Of a DNA stretch of 60,000 bases, positions 24,201 to 39,200 are shown piece after piece. The position numbers were made by a program, and so were the translations under genes. The notes below the pieces were generated by a model, which worked only from the letters and a program-made list of their open reading frames with translations, made no database searches and had not been told where the DNA came from. This stretch comes from Branchiostoma floridae (Eukaryota; Chordata; Leptocardii; Amphioxiformes; Branchiostomatidae). The stretch is from the NCBI RefSeq assembly GCF_000003815.2, contig NC_049994.1, positions 7,939,898 through 7,999,897 of the forward strand. Direction: 5' to 3'. The stretch's first letter is position 1. The number at the start of each line of letters is the position of its first letter.

Positions 24201-27200
24201 GAAATGAGACTGTACAATGCACTCTTTATTTTAACTTTAATAACTATAATATATAACTAGGGATGGTTTAGATTGCTATAAGGCCATACCAATTTAATTT
24301 CTTGGTTCACGGATTTTTTCATAAAAAATATGGAGCGAGAGGGCGAAATAAAAATAAAAATAAAAATTGTAAAATGGTTGGAGTAAAGGTAACGGCTAAT
24401 CCAAAACAGGAAGAAAAAAAGTTTTCAGCTTGAAAAAAGTACAAAAACACTATTATTGTACAGTAACAGCACCTGTACCCACACTTTAAGGAGCTTATAA
24501 TATAAAGGCCAATTTTCTACACCAGAAAGTTGGTGAATGGTTTCATTAATGGTGAAAATTTGCTGAGTGGTAATTTTTATTTTTATTTTTTTTCCCAAAA
24601 ATAGGAGCGAGCGAATCCGTGAACCAAGACATTAAATTGATGTGGCCTAATTAGAAAATAAAACCACTCACTGCTGTAATGCAAAGCCGGTGTTAAAAAC
24701 ATCACTTGAAACAACTTGTCGCACAATTGCAGCATTTTCAGTACCATGGAAAGCTCAACACATATTATCGTCTTTGTTTTCTTTCCCTGCATTTATGGCA
24801 TGGCCTGTCTGTGTGAAGAAATCAGCCCTAGAACTACCTTCACCTATTAGGCAATCATGCAAGTACATTAGCAATGAGGTGATTGTATCACACATGCAGC
24901 TGTGTACATGTGCTTTTTCTAGTAGAATCGGTTGCAAGCCAGTAGGTAGAAATGTACTGTTTGCTAAGTATTCCAGTACATATTCATCCAGTACATGAGC
25001 ATAATTTTTTTTGGGGGGGGGGGCAATATAATCTGTGCAGTATCCTCTGGGATTCTGATATTTTTTAGGTCCAGGGTAGGGAAGAAAACTTTGCACGTTT
25101 TGTATACTGTAAGTGCAGAAATGTTCCTGGACAGGTGGATTAATGTCCGCGGTTTTCGCGGTGACCACTTCACCGCGAATCTAAAACCACCGTGGACATT
25201 TTTCTATTATGGTATTAGACTGCAGTCTATGGTGTAACCGGGAACTTAAATCCACCGCAAAAAGTCCCTTTTCCCGCTACCGCGAAATTAAATCCCTGCG
25301 ATCTTAAATGCATTTACAGTAGTTAGTTCTGAATACACTTAGTCTACTACTGCACTGTTACTCATTTTTCTTGTATCCCTTAACTGATGGATAAATTTTC
25401 TGATAGTAAGTAATTCAAGAACAAATAGTAAGAAAAATATTCTTTCCATGAACATTTTCACAAGGAACACTTTCTTAATTTTCTTAAGTTAAGAAACAAA
25501 TTCTCCAAAAGATGTTAACTCTGATGATTTCTAGAAATTCAAGTCAAAATTGTGGACAAAACATTTTTTCCTAAGTGCAGAATTTTTTCTTTAAGAAATA
25601 TCTTTCCGTGTATAAGAAGAAATGAAAAACATAAGGAAACTCATATCTTGTGGTGTATCATGACTAAAGTTTTGAAATGCAGGGCTTATATTGAAGAATA
25701 GACACGTACATGTTGTATAATACATGTATACATCAGTCCATTTTGCATGTGTCAGGTAGCTGAGATGGTATATAGATATAAAGCCACATACACAATTCAG
25801 TAACTGTGATCAGATATGCCCCATTGGAAATCAATAGACTGTAAAGGGGGACAGGTTATTTGATAATATATCATCACAGCATACAATATCATACGTGACA
25901 CAAGCTAATGTGACCTCAGTGCATGATAGGTGAAAAATATAATAATTTGTTGACAATACAGCTATTGTTCTCTGTGTACGATTAATTTGGATTTCATCTC
26001 TTGCTGAAAAGCCTAGATTCAAATAAAATTGAGAGCAGAAATGATACTAGGTCAGACTGAACCTTTTAGACAAATTAGAAGGATTGCATGAAAAATGGTT
26101 TAATTGTCGCAAGTGCATTTCATGTATTTTGTGTAGGTGCATAGAATAAAATTCACATTGATGACACAATTATTATTATGATATTTGCCCTAAAATACCA
26201 ATTTGTATGGCTGTGGTCAAAACAGTGTTAACTGACAGACCACATCATTGAAGCAATTCTATAATTTTGCAATTTGATCAAGTTTTCTGCCACCTTATGT
26301 ATGTGTATAATTTCATATAGGCTATTAGTGAATAATAATGCCTTATAAAAGTGATTACAATAAAGATAATTACCACAAGGTGTTTTGGGTGAGTCAGTGT
26401 GATGATGATGATGTGTCAATGTATTTGTCTTTTCTTTTTTTGGTCAGCATCTTTACTCAGAGGCTCTACATGGATTATGAAGATTAGTTGTATGTGTGTT
26501 AGTCTTGCCAAACAAAGGTCAAGGCTGATTTTGGGCCCCTGGCAGTTAACATTGGCACTACAGCAGGAATTCCAGTTTATGTATCTTTTGTCATGGACAT
26601 ACAATTGTGTTCACTTTTTGATGGCAGATAGCTTTTGATGCAAGAAATAACTGGTATATACCTTTGTGCCCCCTAGCAACTTGTTGCTGCATACATTGTA
26701 TACGTCTGCTGGCAAATATCCATCCTAGATTTTTTCCCCTAAAACAATTCTGAGCCAAGCTCTAATACTGTGAATTTACAGACTTTACAGCTATAAGCAT
26801 AATTCCAAGCTAGCGTAATGCTGTGAATTTACAAGCTTTATAACCACTAGCATTGTAATGTGGATCTTGATATGGGATAGAAACAATTTATAAAGCCAAT
26901 TTTGCTCCCAAACCATATCCAGAAACATTCTGGTAGCTATATATAGTGAATGGGCTTTCAGATATTGCTGAGCAAGACTTCCATATATGCACATGAAGAC
27001 AGAATACTGAATAGCTTCAAGGCCAACTGATGTGGCTGCCTTTGATGTTAAAAGGAAACTTAACTCAACCATGCGTTACAGATTCGGTTTGAGTTACAGT
27101 CTAGAACAGCCTTGTATGTGGTCATATGATGTGTGACTTGCCTTGCTACAAAGCCTTGCTTATTTCATGGTACTTTATCTTACATTACTGTTGTAATTGA

Positions 27201-30200
27201 TTGACTTTGATATTATTTCTTTCGTGTTTAGTTTATTTAGTAAGCTGACTTCTATGTTGATTTAAATTGTTTATTCTTTGTGTCATTATTGATTTCATAT
27301 TTGTTGTATTAGTTTGCAATGTTAGTGACCTTAAAAAGGACTGATTACCTTCACAAGCAACACCTGTTTCACCTTATCATTGACTGTTGTGGAAAACCTC
27401 AATACACACACAATAAATCAATAAATTTATGAGCTCAACTTAAAAGTCTTAACTTAGATCATGGAAGATTCCTCTTGAATTCATCCAAGGTGCTTTTTTT
27501 GCGCAAATTTGAAATTTTCTTAAGGTACATGTGTAGCATATTTTCTTGAATTAAGTATGAGATAAAAGATTCTCTTAAGTCATTGTTGTGTAGTTTAACA
27601 TGGCTCACTACATTACACTTAATTAGATTGCCAACATTAAGGATGATGTTGGTATCAGTGACATGGCATTGCAACTGGTATTTCAAGCTCAATGATCAAT
27701 CCTGCTTTGGAATTCCCTATTTTGATTTTGTGCCAAATTTTCTGAGGGAGAAGTTTTGTTTTAGCAATGGCACACACTACCAAAGAAAAACACTTAAAAA
27801 TGACCTAATAATTATATAGAAAACTGAAATGACATGTTCATCAAATGCTAGACTTAGAATGTTGTTGGTTGCCAGTTTTTCATTTTAATTTACAATTTTC
27901 ATACACAAGTCTGCTTTAATATTGTATCATACAAAGGAGGAAATGTCAACTTGCCTGTAATGATCACATAAAGCTGTCATATCAATTATTCACATCGATC
28001 AAATGAATTGACCAAGATCCAGTGAAATAGCTTTATAGTTCCTATTAGGGCTGGGCACCAGTAGAAAACTGATTTTTCTTGTTGGACTGGTCCGGAAAAA
28101 ACGGACCTGAATCAGTCGACCAGATACAAAACAATAATGATGTTTTACTCTGTGAGAGAGGGGGTCCATATGCATCTTTGATACTAACTGATACCCAATA
28201 GTCGTACAAATTCTCTTTTGAATGCACTTTGCAAAGATTATTTACGATAACAATATTACTCCTACTCACCAGTCTTTCCTCATCGCCCGGTTTCTCTCCC
28301 TGAAGGTCTCGCAAACAGTTTGGATCTGCGAGGCATTTTGTTCTTGGATGGCGGCCACTCTTTGGGAGAACTCCGCAACTGGACCATGAAGAAAAAAATG
28401 CTTGTTAAAATAAGTTTTCTTCTTATGTCAATAAAGGTTAGACATCCTTGTAATAAGACAAGCCAAAAAGCAGTTACTCTAGAAACTGGGTATGATTTTG
28501 GAAACGGTCAGATGTTTCAGACAACCTATTTTCCAATTAGATCTCTTTTGCATATAAATGATAAATTCATAGCTAGGATATTGAAATCTATCCAAGAAGA
28601 TATCTCCAGTACTGGCGATAGACACTGGATAGCTGTCTGAAACGTCTGACCATTTCCAAATTATATCCAGTTGCTTGAGTAACTGCTTTTTGGCACAAGT
28701 TTTCTTCTTACCCACTGGGAACAGCCAAGATCTTGGTCCTAATCCAAATACTTGTGATCAGAAGATATTCTAGAAAGAAGCCCGGAGGATCTCACAGACA
28801 CTGATTGTCATCCTGGAAGTTTGCTACCTTTTGAAAAATTACTCTTCGAATGAAACATAAAGATATAAGTTTTATTCTCACAGCATAGATCTTATTCCTG
28901 TTCAAAAGACCAGGAAAAAAAGCCCAGAGGATTTTACAGGCATTGATTTTCATCCTGGAATGTTGCCACCTTTTGAAAGATAACTCTTCAAATGAAACAT
29001 TAAGATATCCATAAAGACATAAAACAATCCTACACAACAACTAACAATGGAAGAATATCACCAGATCTTACAACGTTAAAAGAGTATGAAACATTTGAAC
29101 TACTTCATTGGTAGTTGCCAAGGAGCATATGAATTGCTGAGGTTGCTTGAAAGATATCCACAAGAGTATACAACAATCCTACACAACCACAAACAATAGA
29201 AGAATATCACCAGATATCTTACAACGTTAAAAGAGTATGAAACATTTGAACTACTTCATTGGTAGTTGCCAAGGAGCATATGAATCGCTGAGGTTGCTTG
29301 AAAGATATCCATAAAAATACAGTCAAACCTGTATTAGGGGCCACCTCTACAGAGGGGCCACCTGTCCATAGTGGCCACTTTTTGTCGGTCCCTTGGGTAT
29401 TTTATCTACAAGTTGCCACCTCTATACAGAGGCCACCTGCCTATAGTGGCCAAATTTGTCCGGTCCCTTGAGTGGCCGCTATAGACAGGTTTGACTGTAT
29501 ACAACAACCCTACACAACTACTCACAATATAAGAATATCACCAGATATCTTACAACGTTAAAAGAGTATGAAACATTTGAACTACTTCGTTGGTAGTTGC
29601 CAAGGAGCATATGAATCGCTGAGGTTGCCTGAATGAATGCAGCTCTTGTGGCCATCTTGAATGATTGGAGGTACAATTGTAAAGATGGTGACCTGGTATC
29701 ACAGACAGTGACAAAGTATGCGCTGTCGTCTTAGACAATCATTCAAGTCACTCCACAATACGTTCTCCACATTAATCATAGGTGAATGGGAGTGTGAGAA
29801 CATTGTCGTTGGGGTCCTGAACAAAAGCATAATTATAGCAATACACCTAAGTAACAGGGTAGGGGGGGTGATGAGCTCATATTCTGTGCCAAGATTTTGG
29901 GGGGAAAATTACGATTTCTTTGCAATTTCACGGCAGGAATTTTAAAGAGGAAGATTACAGTCTATAGTCAAAAACAGACTATTATCTAGCAGTAGTACAC
30001 AATGGAGAAAACAAATTTACATACAACCATATACATTGCCATACACTGTAGGTACATTTCTTATGGTGTAAATTTATTTCTTTTATGATGATGATGAAAA
30101 TTATTTCTAAATGAGTTAAATTCATGACACTCATTACTTCATATATGTAGTTAATCAGATACAATAAATTTGGATGACGTAAATGTAAGAAAGATGAAAT

Positions 30201-33200
30201 CCAGATACACTGTCTCGACTAAACTCACTTCTTTAAGGTCATGACGTTCTTTGACCCCATAATAACCTTGACCTCAACACAGCCTTGTACGATAGGTCAA
30301 CACAAGGTCATTGTCGTACATATAACGACTAACATTTTCACACATTAGTGGTTAGGGGGAAGATAAATTCATGCTCCTTTCTTTCCTAAATTGGGGATGA
30401 TCAAATATATCTATTATTGAACAATCTCAATGTCACTGTTTTTCATTCAGATTGGCTACTGTAAATTCACTTATTTTTGCAAGGACATAATTTCATGGTA
30501 GAAGAGGGTTTTCATGTAAAGTTTTAACAATGCTGCAGTACCTTAGAAATGTTGTAGACAAAAACATGTATAGTTTTGAATCCTTCCTAGCACTACACTA
30601 CCACTTTTCACCATTTCAGGTCCTTTTAACATTCACCCTTTCAATATCCTCAAATACAAATGTGTAATGTATGCACACTGGATTTGACTACTTCTTGCAG
30701 CACCTTTTGAATTTTCAAAAAGTTCAAAAGGTGTGTGCTTCATTTGAGGAAGTACAGTATAAATAACGGAAAACCTGCCCATGGCCTCACTCTGTCATGT
30801 TTGGCTGTGTTCCTGGCAGCAGTGGCTGTCTTCCCGGCAGCAGTGTAATGTTAACAGTACACATAGACTAGCCTAGAGAGTTGGACATGTACGAGGGGTT
30901 ATCAATAAGTTTTCGGCCTTCAGCATCCAGAAATAATAAGCACAACTCAGATTTCGAAGCATAGATGTCAAGTATAAAGTCCGATATGAATGTGTACCAA
31001 AATTATCAAATTATTGTGATCATTACTTTCCAGGCAACACCCAGTAATGGTAGGTGAGGGAGAAGGAAAAAAAAAGTGGGCAATTTAGCTGCTATCTGAG
31101 GTGTGCGGGTCAACTTGCGCTGCTGGAAGTCAGACACCCACCTCTTTCTGCTTGAAATAGGAAGAGAATCATTATCAAACATTTTCACAATGTCTTTTGT
31201 TAATGACAGAGAATTTACGGCATGGGGAACTCAACCCACAAATGTCTGATCCTTATTCACCCTTGTTTTTCTTGCCACTTACCTTCTGTCATTTGCAAAT
31301 GACGAATGCCTGGAAAGTAATGACTGCAATGATTTGAAATTTGGAGGATGTTGATAAAAGCCTTCATATTACGAAGTTGTGCCTCAAAATTTGAGTTGTG
31401 CATATTATTTCTCGGTGAGGCCGAGGACTTATTGATCACCCCTTGTAGCTGACAATGACATATCAACACCCCCAGGGAAGGGCTACAGATGAAAAACTAG
31501 GGCGTTACATGTCTGGTCTGTCATTTTTCTCTCTCACAAATCAATGTATACTTCAAAGCAAGTCGGAATATCATAAAATACAAAGACCTGTTTGCCTCTA
31601 TGATATCCAGTCTATAGTCAATAGGGTTTGCACAATAGAATTGCTATATGTTACAATTTTTTCTTTGAAAACTCAAAATTTTCACAACTTTATACTTCAA
31701 ACCAAGTCTGCTTTTGCGATCACTTTGACATATCAGAATAGCAAACAATGCAAAGTCCTGTTTGCGTATATAACGTCCAGCCTATAGTCAATAGGTTCCA
31801 CAGATTGGAAATGCCAATTCTACAGTTTCTTCTTTGAAAATGCAAAAATTTCACAACTTCTGGTACATTCCGCATTGAAACATATTTTCTTGACATAAAT
31901 AAGATGCAACATGGTGTATTTTGCAACACCGCTATTTAGTTGAGAAGCATCATTCTGTATTCTACAGTTCAACTGAAGGCCACCCTATGGAATAACATGT
32001 GCATTGACTGTGCACTGTTGGGAATTAAGACATACTTGTAGTTGAATATTGGCACACTGCCATAGAGAAAGTTGTTGACGGCAAAGTTCTGGACACAAAT
32101 GTTGCATTCATGGTTTCTACAGATACAAATATTCAATGTCTTAGTTCACTGTCATTCTAACATCAAATTTGAAGGTTAGAATTAATAGTAATTTCTACCA
32201 AATTGCTAGGGTAAAAATATACAGAGGCAGTTAGCCTTGCTTATTGTTAACATGAACCTAACTTAACTGTTGGATACTCTACAAAACAGATTACTTTGTA
32301 GTGACGTGGACTATTGAGTATACAACCCATTCATGAGTTTTTACAGACAATTATATCAGGTCCCGGTTCAGGTCAGGTCAGAACCTAGACCTGATCCTCT
32401 GGACTTAAACCGGACCTGGACCTGATCCACTCGACCTGAACCGGACCTGGACCTGAATTTTCTGCACCAGTACCCACCCAAAATGTGTAGCCATAAAATA
32501 TCAAGTTATTATGTCCACTTATGTTAAGTACATTTAACCTTTTACGATCAGAGTGCTGTCGTTTAAGATTATACATTGCACAAATTATCAAAATAACCAT
32601 AAAGTCCATTTGATAAAATGTAACAAAATACGTTTTTGACCAGAGTTATAGCAATTTCAATAGGAACACCTACAGCACACAAGCATCAGTGTTAACAATA
32701 ACATACAGTTCAGAACCAAGGACAATCTTCTACCTTTTTTGATTTACCATCAAAATGGCTCTTCAACCAATACATTTGTAACAGAGTAGATACACTGTAG
32801 TGAAATGTTAGAATTTTATGCTTTTGTTGAGTATTTGATCATTTCAACTCAGGTGGAAAATGTATTGCACAGTTTGCAATATGATGACTACCAACCTATA
32901 CACATGTACTCTACAGTAGTATGGGAAAAACAGTTTATGATTGGTAGATCTTATGCTATGTTAATAATTCCATGCTAATGGATTTCCTTTGGTTGGTTCT
33001 TGGATTTTTCAAATATTTCTAACAGATATCATAACAACATAGGGCACGGAGGAAATCTTGGATACAACTGTATTCACTCCATAAATTAAGTGCAACAAGA
33101 CATAAAACTGGTCCTTTGGCTTTGTTTTTAGTTAAGTACATCTTTCTTTTTTAATTTTCAAATCCAAGAACCAACCAATCAAATTGATATTGCCTAGCGG

Positions 33201-36200
33201 TTTGACACAACATGTGAAATATTTCAGGTCACAAAAATGCCTAACCTCTGGATGGTACCCTTTTGTCAACGACTTCCACAATTGCTTTATTTTTACTGTT
33301 TTATTGAAAGTTGGTCCCCAAGCGTTCAAACTGTTATGGTGTTCTTACTGAAGCAAAGCTCGGCCCACGCAAATGACGTCAAGTACTTCCTATTGGGAAA
33401 CTAAAGTGGCACTAAAGGGAGATCCCCTCCAAACATAGACATGCGGCTGTGGTTTTCTGAGAAAGTAAAAATACCCGTGTGAAAAAGATTTGCCTTCTGG
33501 AATCTATGAACCAATTGATTGAATGGGTGTGGCCTGAAAATATGTATCACGTTTCTCCCTGCCAAGCCCCACTCAGAATGAATGGGGCCCAGGAGACTGC
33601 TTAGTGTGAGGAATAGCAGCTTCATATGCTACATTATTCAATTTAGTTCCAAAACTGTAGGTGTGTGTGTGTGGGGGGGGGGGGGTCATATCTGTACCCA
33701 AAAGACCAATGGGTGTGGCACTGCAGAATTTCAGGAAAATTCTAACTATTTTGTTTCTGATCTTTACCAAAGTGTCTAAGTTCACATGTAGATCAAGACA
33801 AGTATACATATATTACATGATGGCATACAATGTATAGGTAACACTGGAGGGCAGTCAAACTGGCTATACAGATACAGATACAGACGATGTTGTTTCCAAA
33901 TGTATCAACGTATCAAAATACACACACTATTCATGAAGGATGTATGATTAACTGTCTGCAGACACAGAAGAAACAAAGCATTTCCTGATATTTATGTGCG
34001 CTGTCACTGCTTTACAGTTCCCTGCACCACACAAGCAACCCATGGGGACTCCTGTTCTTTACAATAGCTGGTGACATTTGTCTATGTGTCTAGCAAGATT
34101 CAATGGTTTCCTTTGAAACACATGAAATACTTTGTATAAGGTTAAGGTCATAGAAGGGTAAATACCCCAAGATAATTCATATGGGCTTTAAATGTACATA
34201 TTTTTAACTAGGGTTATAAAAGATGATTTTACATATTACTTATTTTACAATTTTTTTATCAATTGGACGAACAAGTGCACAACAGCCAATATTTCAGCAC
34301 CTAATCAAACTATGCTTTTCTTGTGTCAGTATAAAAGCCTTCATTTCCCCTTTCATGAAAATTTGCACGTAACCAATATCATAACAGACTGACTTTACAT
34401 TGGTTAAATGTTTGCACTAAATTCAGTATATTCATCTCATATCTATAAACGTCATCACGTCATTCCAAAGACTTTAAAAGTGGCACATACTGCTTTTTCT
34501 GCTATAGAAAGCATGATAATTTTTTACAAAGAGTATGGATGTCGACTAGCCCCCTGCTGTGGTGGCCTGTGTGGCCCATGGGCTAAAGAAACAGAGACGG
34601 GCACCACACCTATGCGACGAACGGTATAGGACGGATTTCATAACTGTAACGTTCAAAATAATTCATTTTGAAACCATTGTCCATCGACTTGGCATCCCTA
34701 AATACCCTGTTCTCAATACAACGAATATTGATTACTCCATGGAGAAAGGTGAACTAAGGTTACATCTTTTGCCAAGAGGAGTAATGACAGTACAAATCAA
34801 CAACTCATCACTCTATCAGGTCACAGTTTCAGATCAAGCCAGTGGCTAAATCAATGCAAATTTGTTAAACGCAAGGGTGGTTAGATAGCACAATACCGGC
34901 ATTGCAGGTACGTTATCATATTAGATTTTATAACAAGTAAGAATGGAGAAAAGTAAAAAGAGCAAAAGTTTTGAGTAGAAAAGGACAAAATGATACTGAA
35001 AGTCTGAAAATTTTTTGGTGTTTTAATTTTTACATATTTTGTGGACCTGGTAATCTCTACAAGAAATACGATTTTCAAAACTTGGTTTTCTGGATTCAAT
35101 ACCCCGCCGGTTAATGCAACTTTTAGAAATTTGAAAAATGATTATGCATCACTAGTATACTACAGAATTGTGTCAACCATGGTCTTAAAACACTGCAAAA
35201 CCCTCCTTTCCGCTTGTTCCACAAAATCAGGCAACTACAAAACAAGACAAAAGTATGGGATGGAGTACTGAGATCTTATCCCCTTCCAAGAACCACTCCT
35301 GTCCAGATTCTAATATTCCATATCCCGATTACATACAGCAATCTCTTCCTGTACAAAAATGAATTGGTTGTCACCATATCTCTCATTTCTGTCCGGGTAA
35401 CATATTGCGTACGTGATAAAATTGTCGCCATTTCCAGCCGCATCCTTGGGGGAATCAACAACATACCTATCACCGATATCAAATATGAATGCAATTATTC
35501 TACTCTAATCTTCCCTGACATCTGACAGGTTGGTTCTGCCTTATTGTGGTGTCAAAAGCCTTTATTGAGAAAGAGGAAAAATCAATGAAGCAGAGGTGTG
35601 ATATGGCAGGCCAAGATGTCTTCAGGTCTGGCTGTCAGACATCTAATCTTCCGATCGGTGAATTTGGAAACAAACTGATTTTATGAAGAATAAAACTGAA
35701 GCAATTTGTTATATAACTGGTTCACCTTTATCCGCAGGGTAGCCTTTTTCCGTTGGTATTAAGGAATATCAAGTAGATGGACGGTACGTCGCTTCAAACT
35801 GCAATAATTTGAAAATATTGCAGTCTGGTACAACAATGAATATAGATTACCCCAATATCTGTGTATATTGCAGTTTGACATAACGACAGATATAGGTTAA
35901 CCAACAGCTTAAGGTGAGTAGCATTACTACAATGTGGTGTCTGAGATTACAGACAAAAAAACATGAAAACCTGCCAGCGAAGTGTTGGTATAATTTTAAC
36001 CAACATCTGGTCCACTGATTTTTTTCAAGTCAGTTTTTCCTGGACCGGTCAAACAAGAAAAAACAGTTTGTACCAGTACACCAGTACCCACCCCTAATGC
36101 TGAAGCAGATAATGGGAGGACAGGGAAGCTGAAAGAAGACACCGACGGCATGATGCAGCCACCTGCAAACAAGCCAATTGAACTCTGGACTTTAACCTTT

Positions 36201-39200
36201 CACCTTTGTAATACAAGTTTATGTGTTGACTGACTGAGCAGTATTCTGTATTGTATATTTCTGAGTACTGTAGTCTGCATTGTCATTTTAGTTCCTTAGC
36301 ATATAGCCATGGTCTCTATATTATGTAGACTGACTGACAGTAGCTGTAGTTAAAGTATGACTGGGAAAATGCAGTTTCCAACTAAAATACTTTACCAAAT
36401 TGTTGCAGCCCTCAAGACAGATGATTGGTTTCAAAGGAAATCAGATACAATTTAATCAATAGGAGAAAGTTTATTGCACATTTTTCACCTGTAGGGTAAT
36501 ATTCAGTACAGTACAGAAAATCTTGAGCAGGCTTAACCAACATGATGCTACTACAAATCAATTTGTATGTTTGCAACTTATATGTAAAAGTTTAGCAAGA
36601 GGAACCTATAAATGATTATAAGATTCTACTGTAACATTTTTAAAATCACATAGAATAAAGTCAAATTCACTTATCATAGTATATGAATACTTTGGTTATC
36701 TTGACATTGTATATAATGTAGTTAAGTAAAGTTCTTTATTCATTATGAAAACAGAAAGCTCAGAGGAAAACTGGTATTTCATTTTATTCACTCTCTGAAA
36801 CTATTTCTATCAAGATACAGTTTAAATGTAGATATTCCAATTTTAGACTATCCATGCTAACAATAACACACAGTTCAGCACCAAGGACAATCCATATTCA
36901 ATATTTTTGAAAGAACCGAGAAATTAAGATTGTGTGGCTTAGATCATGACATTCCTCTTAAGGTTGATTGTCACAGTTTAGAAAAACATAATGCTCGTGG
37001 AATGTGTGAAATAGAGCTGTTGTGATGTCAAAATCGCTATCCAGTTTGGGCCATCTAAACTGCCAGACTGTTATTAAAAAAATAGAAATGATTTGAACTT
37101 AAACCTTATACTGATGCTATACATACGGTGACCTTACACCAGCAACAAGACTACAAGTGTAACAGATCTTGCATCTACTGTGATTTTCAGCCCAACATGA
37201 TCCGACTGTGGGGGTGCAGAAATGACATACACCATTATTGTTATTGACAGTTCCAAAATTGCGGCCGTTTGACCAGAACACCCTGCACTAATGTCTTATG
37301 AATGGTGCAAGGAATCCAATAAATATATCAACCTCAATTCTAGAAGCAGATTAGGATGAATCGATTTCGAGAAAAGAGTAACAGATAGCCAACATAAGCT
37401 TTGAATTCTACAAGAAAACTTTTGGTACCTTAGGGCTGCATCAAATCAATTTTTTGGTTCTCATATTTCATGCTAGATTCAAATGCCGACATAAGAACAG
37501 AGTCTGAGGGGAAAGTCTGTACTTAGGAGCACAAAGATTCAGGAAGTGAACAGAATAAGATGCCAGTTTCACTCTCAGCCTCGTACATATGCCATATAAG
37601 ATCTGTTTTCATCATATCGTCTTTATACATGTCCCTGTGGCACAAGTGATAAAGCAACCATACTGCTTGTCCATGTGAATCCATGGATCAGTGGGCCAGA
37701 GTTTGATTCCGGCAATACATTGGTTGGCCCCAGCTCGGACATTATGTAAGGGATTGCACTCATGGTAATTTCATCACAGATTGTGACATTAAGTTGACAA
37801 CCATATGTATGAGGGAGCTTCAGGCATAAGCCTTAAGTGTCAAGCCTGCCCGCATGTAAAAGAACCCAACACACTTATTGAGAAAAGTGGGAGTGACCCA
37901 GTGTGCTTGGCTAAAACATGAAGCCATAGCGGATTCGTATTATACTACTAGCTAATGATAAAGCGTCATTCTTGTACTCAGTCTGAGGTTTAACAGCTTA
38001 CCTATTGATAAAAGTTTGACGCCAGTTCACCTTTATCCGTTGGGTAACCTATATCCGTTGCTTTTAAAAACAGGGTATTTGGGGATGTCACATCGATGGA
38101 CGTTGCTTTCAAATTGCAATATTTTTCAGAAAATTGCAGTCTAAAACTACCACCCATTGGCTTGATATGCCTAAATACCCTGTTTTGAAAAACAACGGAT
38201 ATAGGTTATCCCACGGATAAAGGTGAACTAGTGTTACATGAAATATCCGAGACCTAAGGAATTATATTGGCGTGACCTTAAGCATAAAACACTGAATTGA
38301 TTTTAATCAGAAAAGATACAATATGTTCTCTTCTCCCATGAGTACAATGTGTTGAGATGAATGGGAAATATGATTATTACTGTTTTGTTGTCTATTCCCA
38401 AGAGAGAGCATCCAATTGTTTCCTCACAATCAGCTGAAATATTGATATCAGTTACAGACTGGTGCTAATTGGTGCTTTAGAATGATTTGACAAATTAATT
38501 TATTCACAGGTAATGAGTTGCTGGGTCCCATAGTGGTAATTGGGAAGTTTTGTTAGTAAATTCTACATATTTTTAGGGGCATGGAAAAGATTCATATCTT
38601 AAACTCAGTTTTTCTGGAAAAACATTAAAAGAGAGATGGTTACAGAAAGAGACAAAACAATAAATGTAAATGACTGTAGGACACATAAATGACGAAAGTC
38701 ATATCATTTCACAGATTAATATTAACGCTAGTTCACCCTTATCCGTGGGGTAACCTATATCCGTTGTTTTCAAGAGCAGGGTACTTAGGGGTATTATTCC
38801 GATAAAATGTGAGTTCAAACTGCTAGATTTTGAAAATATTACAATTTGAAACCATCGTCCGTCGACTTGATATCCCTAAAAGCGTTGTTTTGAAAACAAC
38901 GGAGAAAGGTTACCCCACGGATAAAGGTGAACTAGTAGCATTACATATCTAAGTCACATTGTTTTTATTTGTTCATTCTTGGTTTTAAATGAAAATACTA
39001 CTAGATAAATGTCAAGATACTAATTGAAGGAGGCTTTTACTGATTTAACAGAGTTAGATGCCAGTTTTTCTCCCAGCCTCTATAACTTGTTAAAAGTAGT
39101 ATGGAATTGTTTGAGAACCAAGGAACAATATTCATGAGGCCTTATATGCACCAACCTATCAGAAACAGATGAGGTCAAACCACTAACACAATAACTGATG

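Larger units (their letters stand above)
21498..28269. other. Intron 2
   Basis: 6.8 kb. Contains a tRNA-like SINE head (22050-22170), a GCCAAAAAGCA element (22281-22383), a dispersed repeat (22975-23260), a Harbinger-like MITE (24282-24647), a TACTGTAA element (25105-25321) and a fragment of the TAGGGGTGGG family (28046-28130). A poly(G) run is at about 25011-25022. No exon is supported. Confidence 0.5.

Noticed and set aside
24755-25168. 137-codon frame on the minus strand
   Set aside because: Runs through a poly(G) tract and into the TACTGTAA element; low-quality composition and no homology seen.
29020-29640. CRISPR-like array
   Set aside because: Units are about 149 bp and contiguous, without short repeats separated by unique spacers; the context is a eukaryotic intron.
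33660-33690. GT run followed by G13
   Set aside because: Simple low-complexity tract; no G-quadruplex spacing beyond the homopolymer and no neighbouring feature.
37630-37720. Possible tRNA gene (A and B boxes)
   Set aside because: The acceptor stem and T-arm pairing are not formed and a long SINE body follows.
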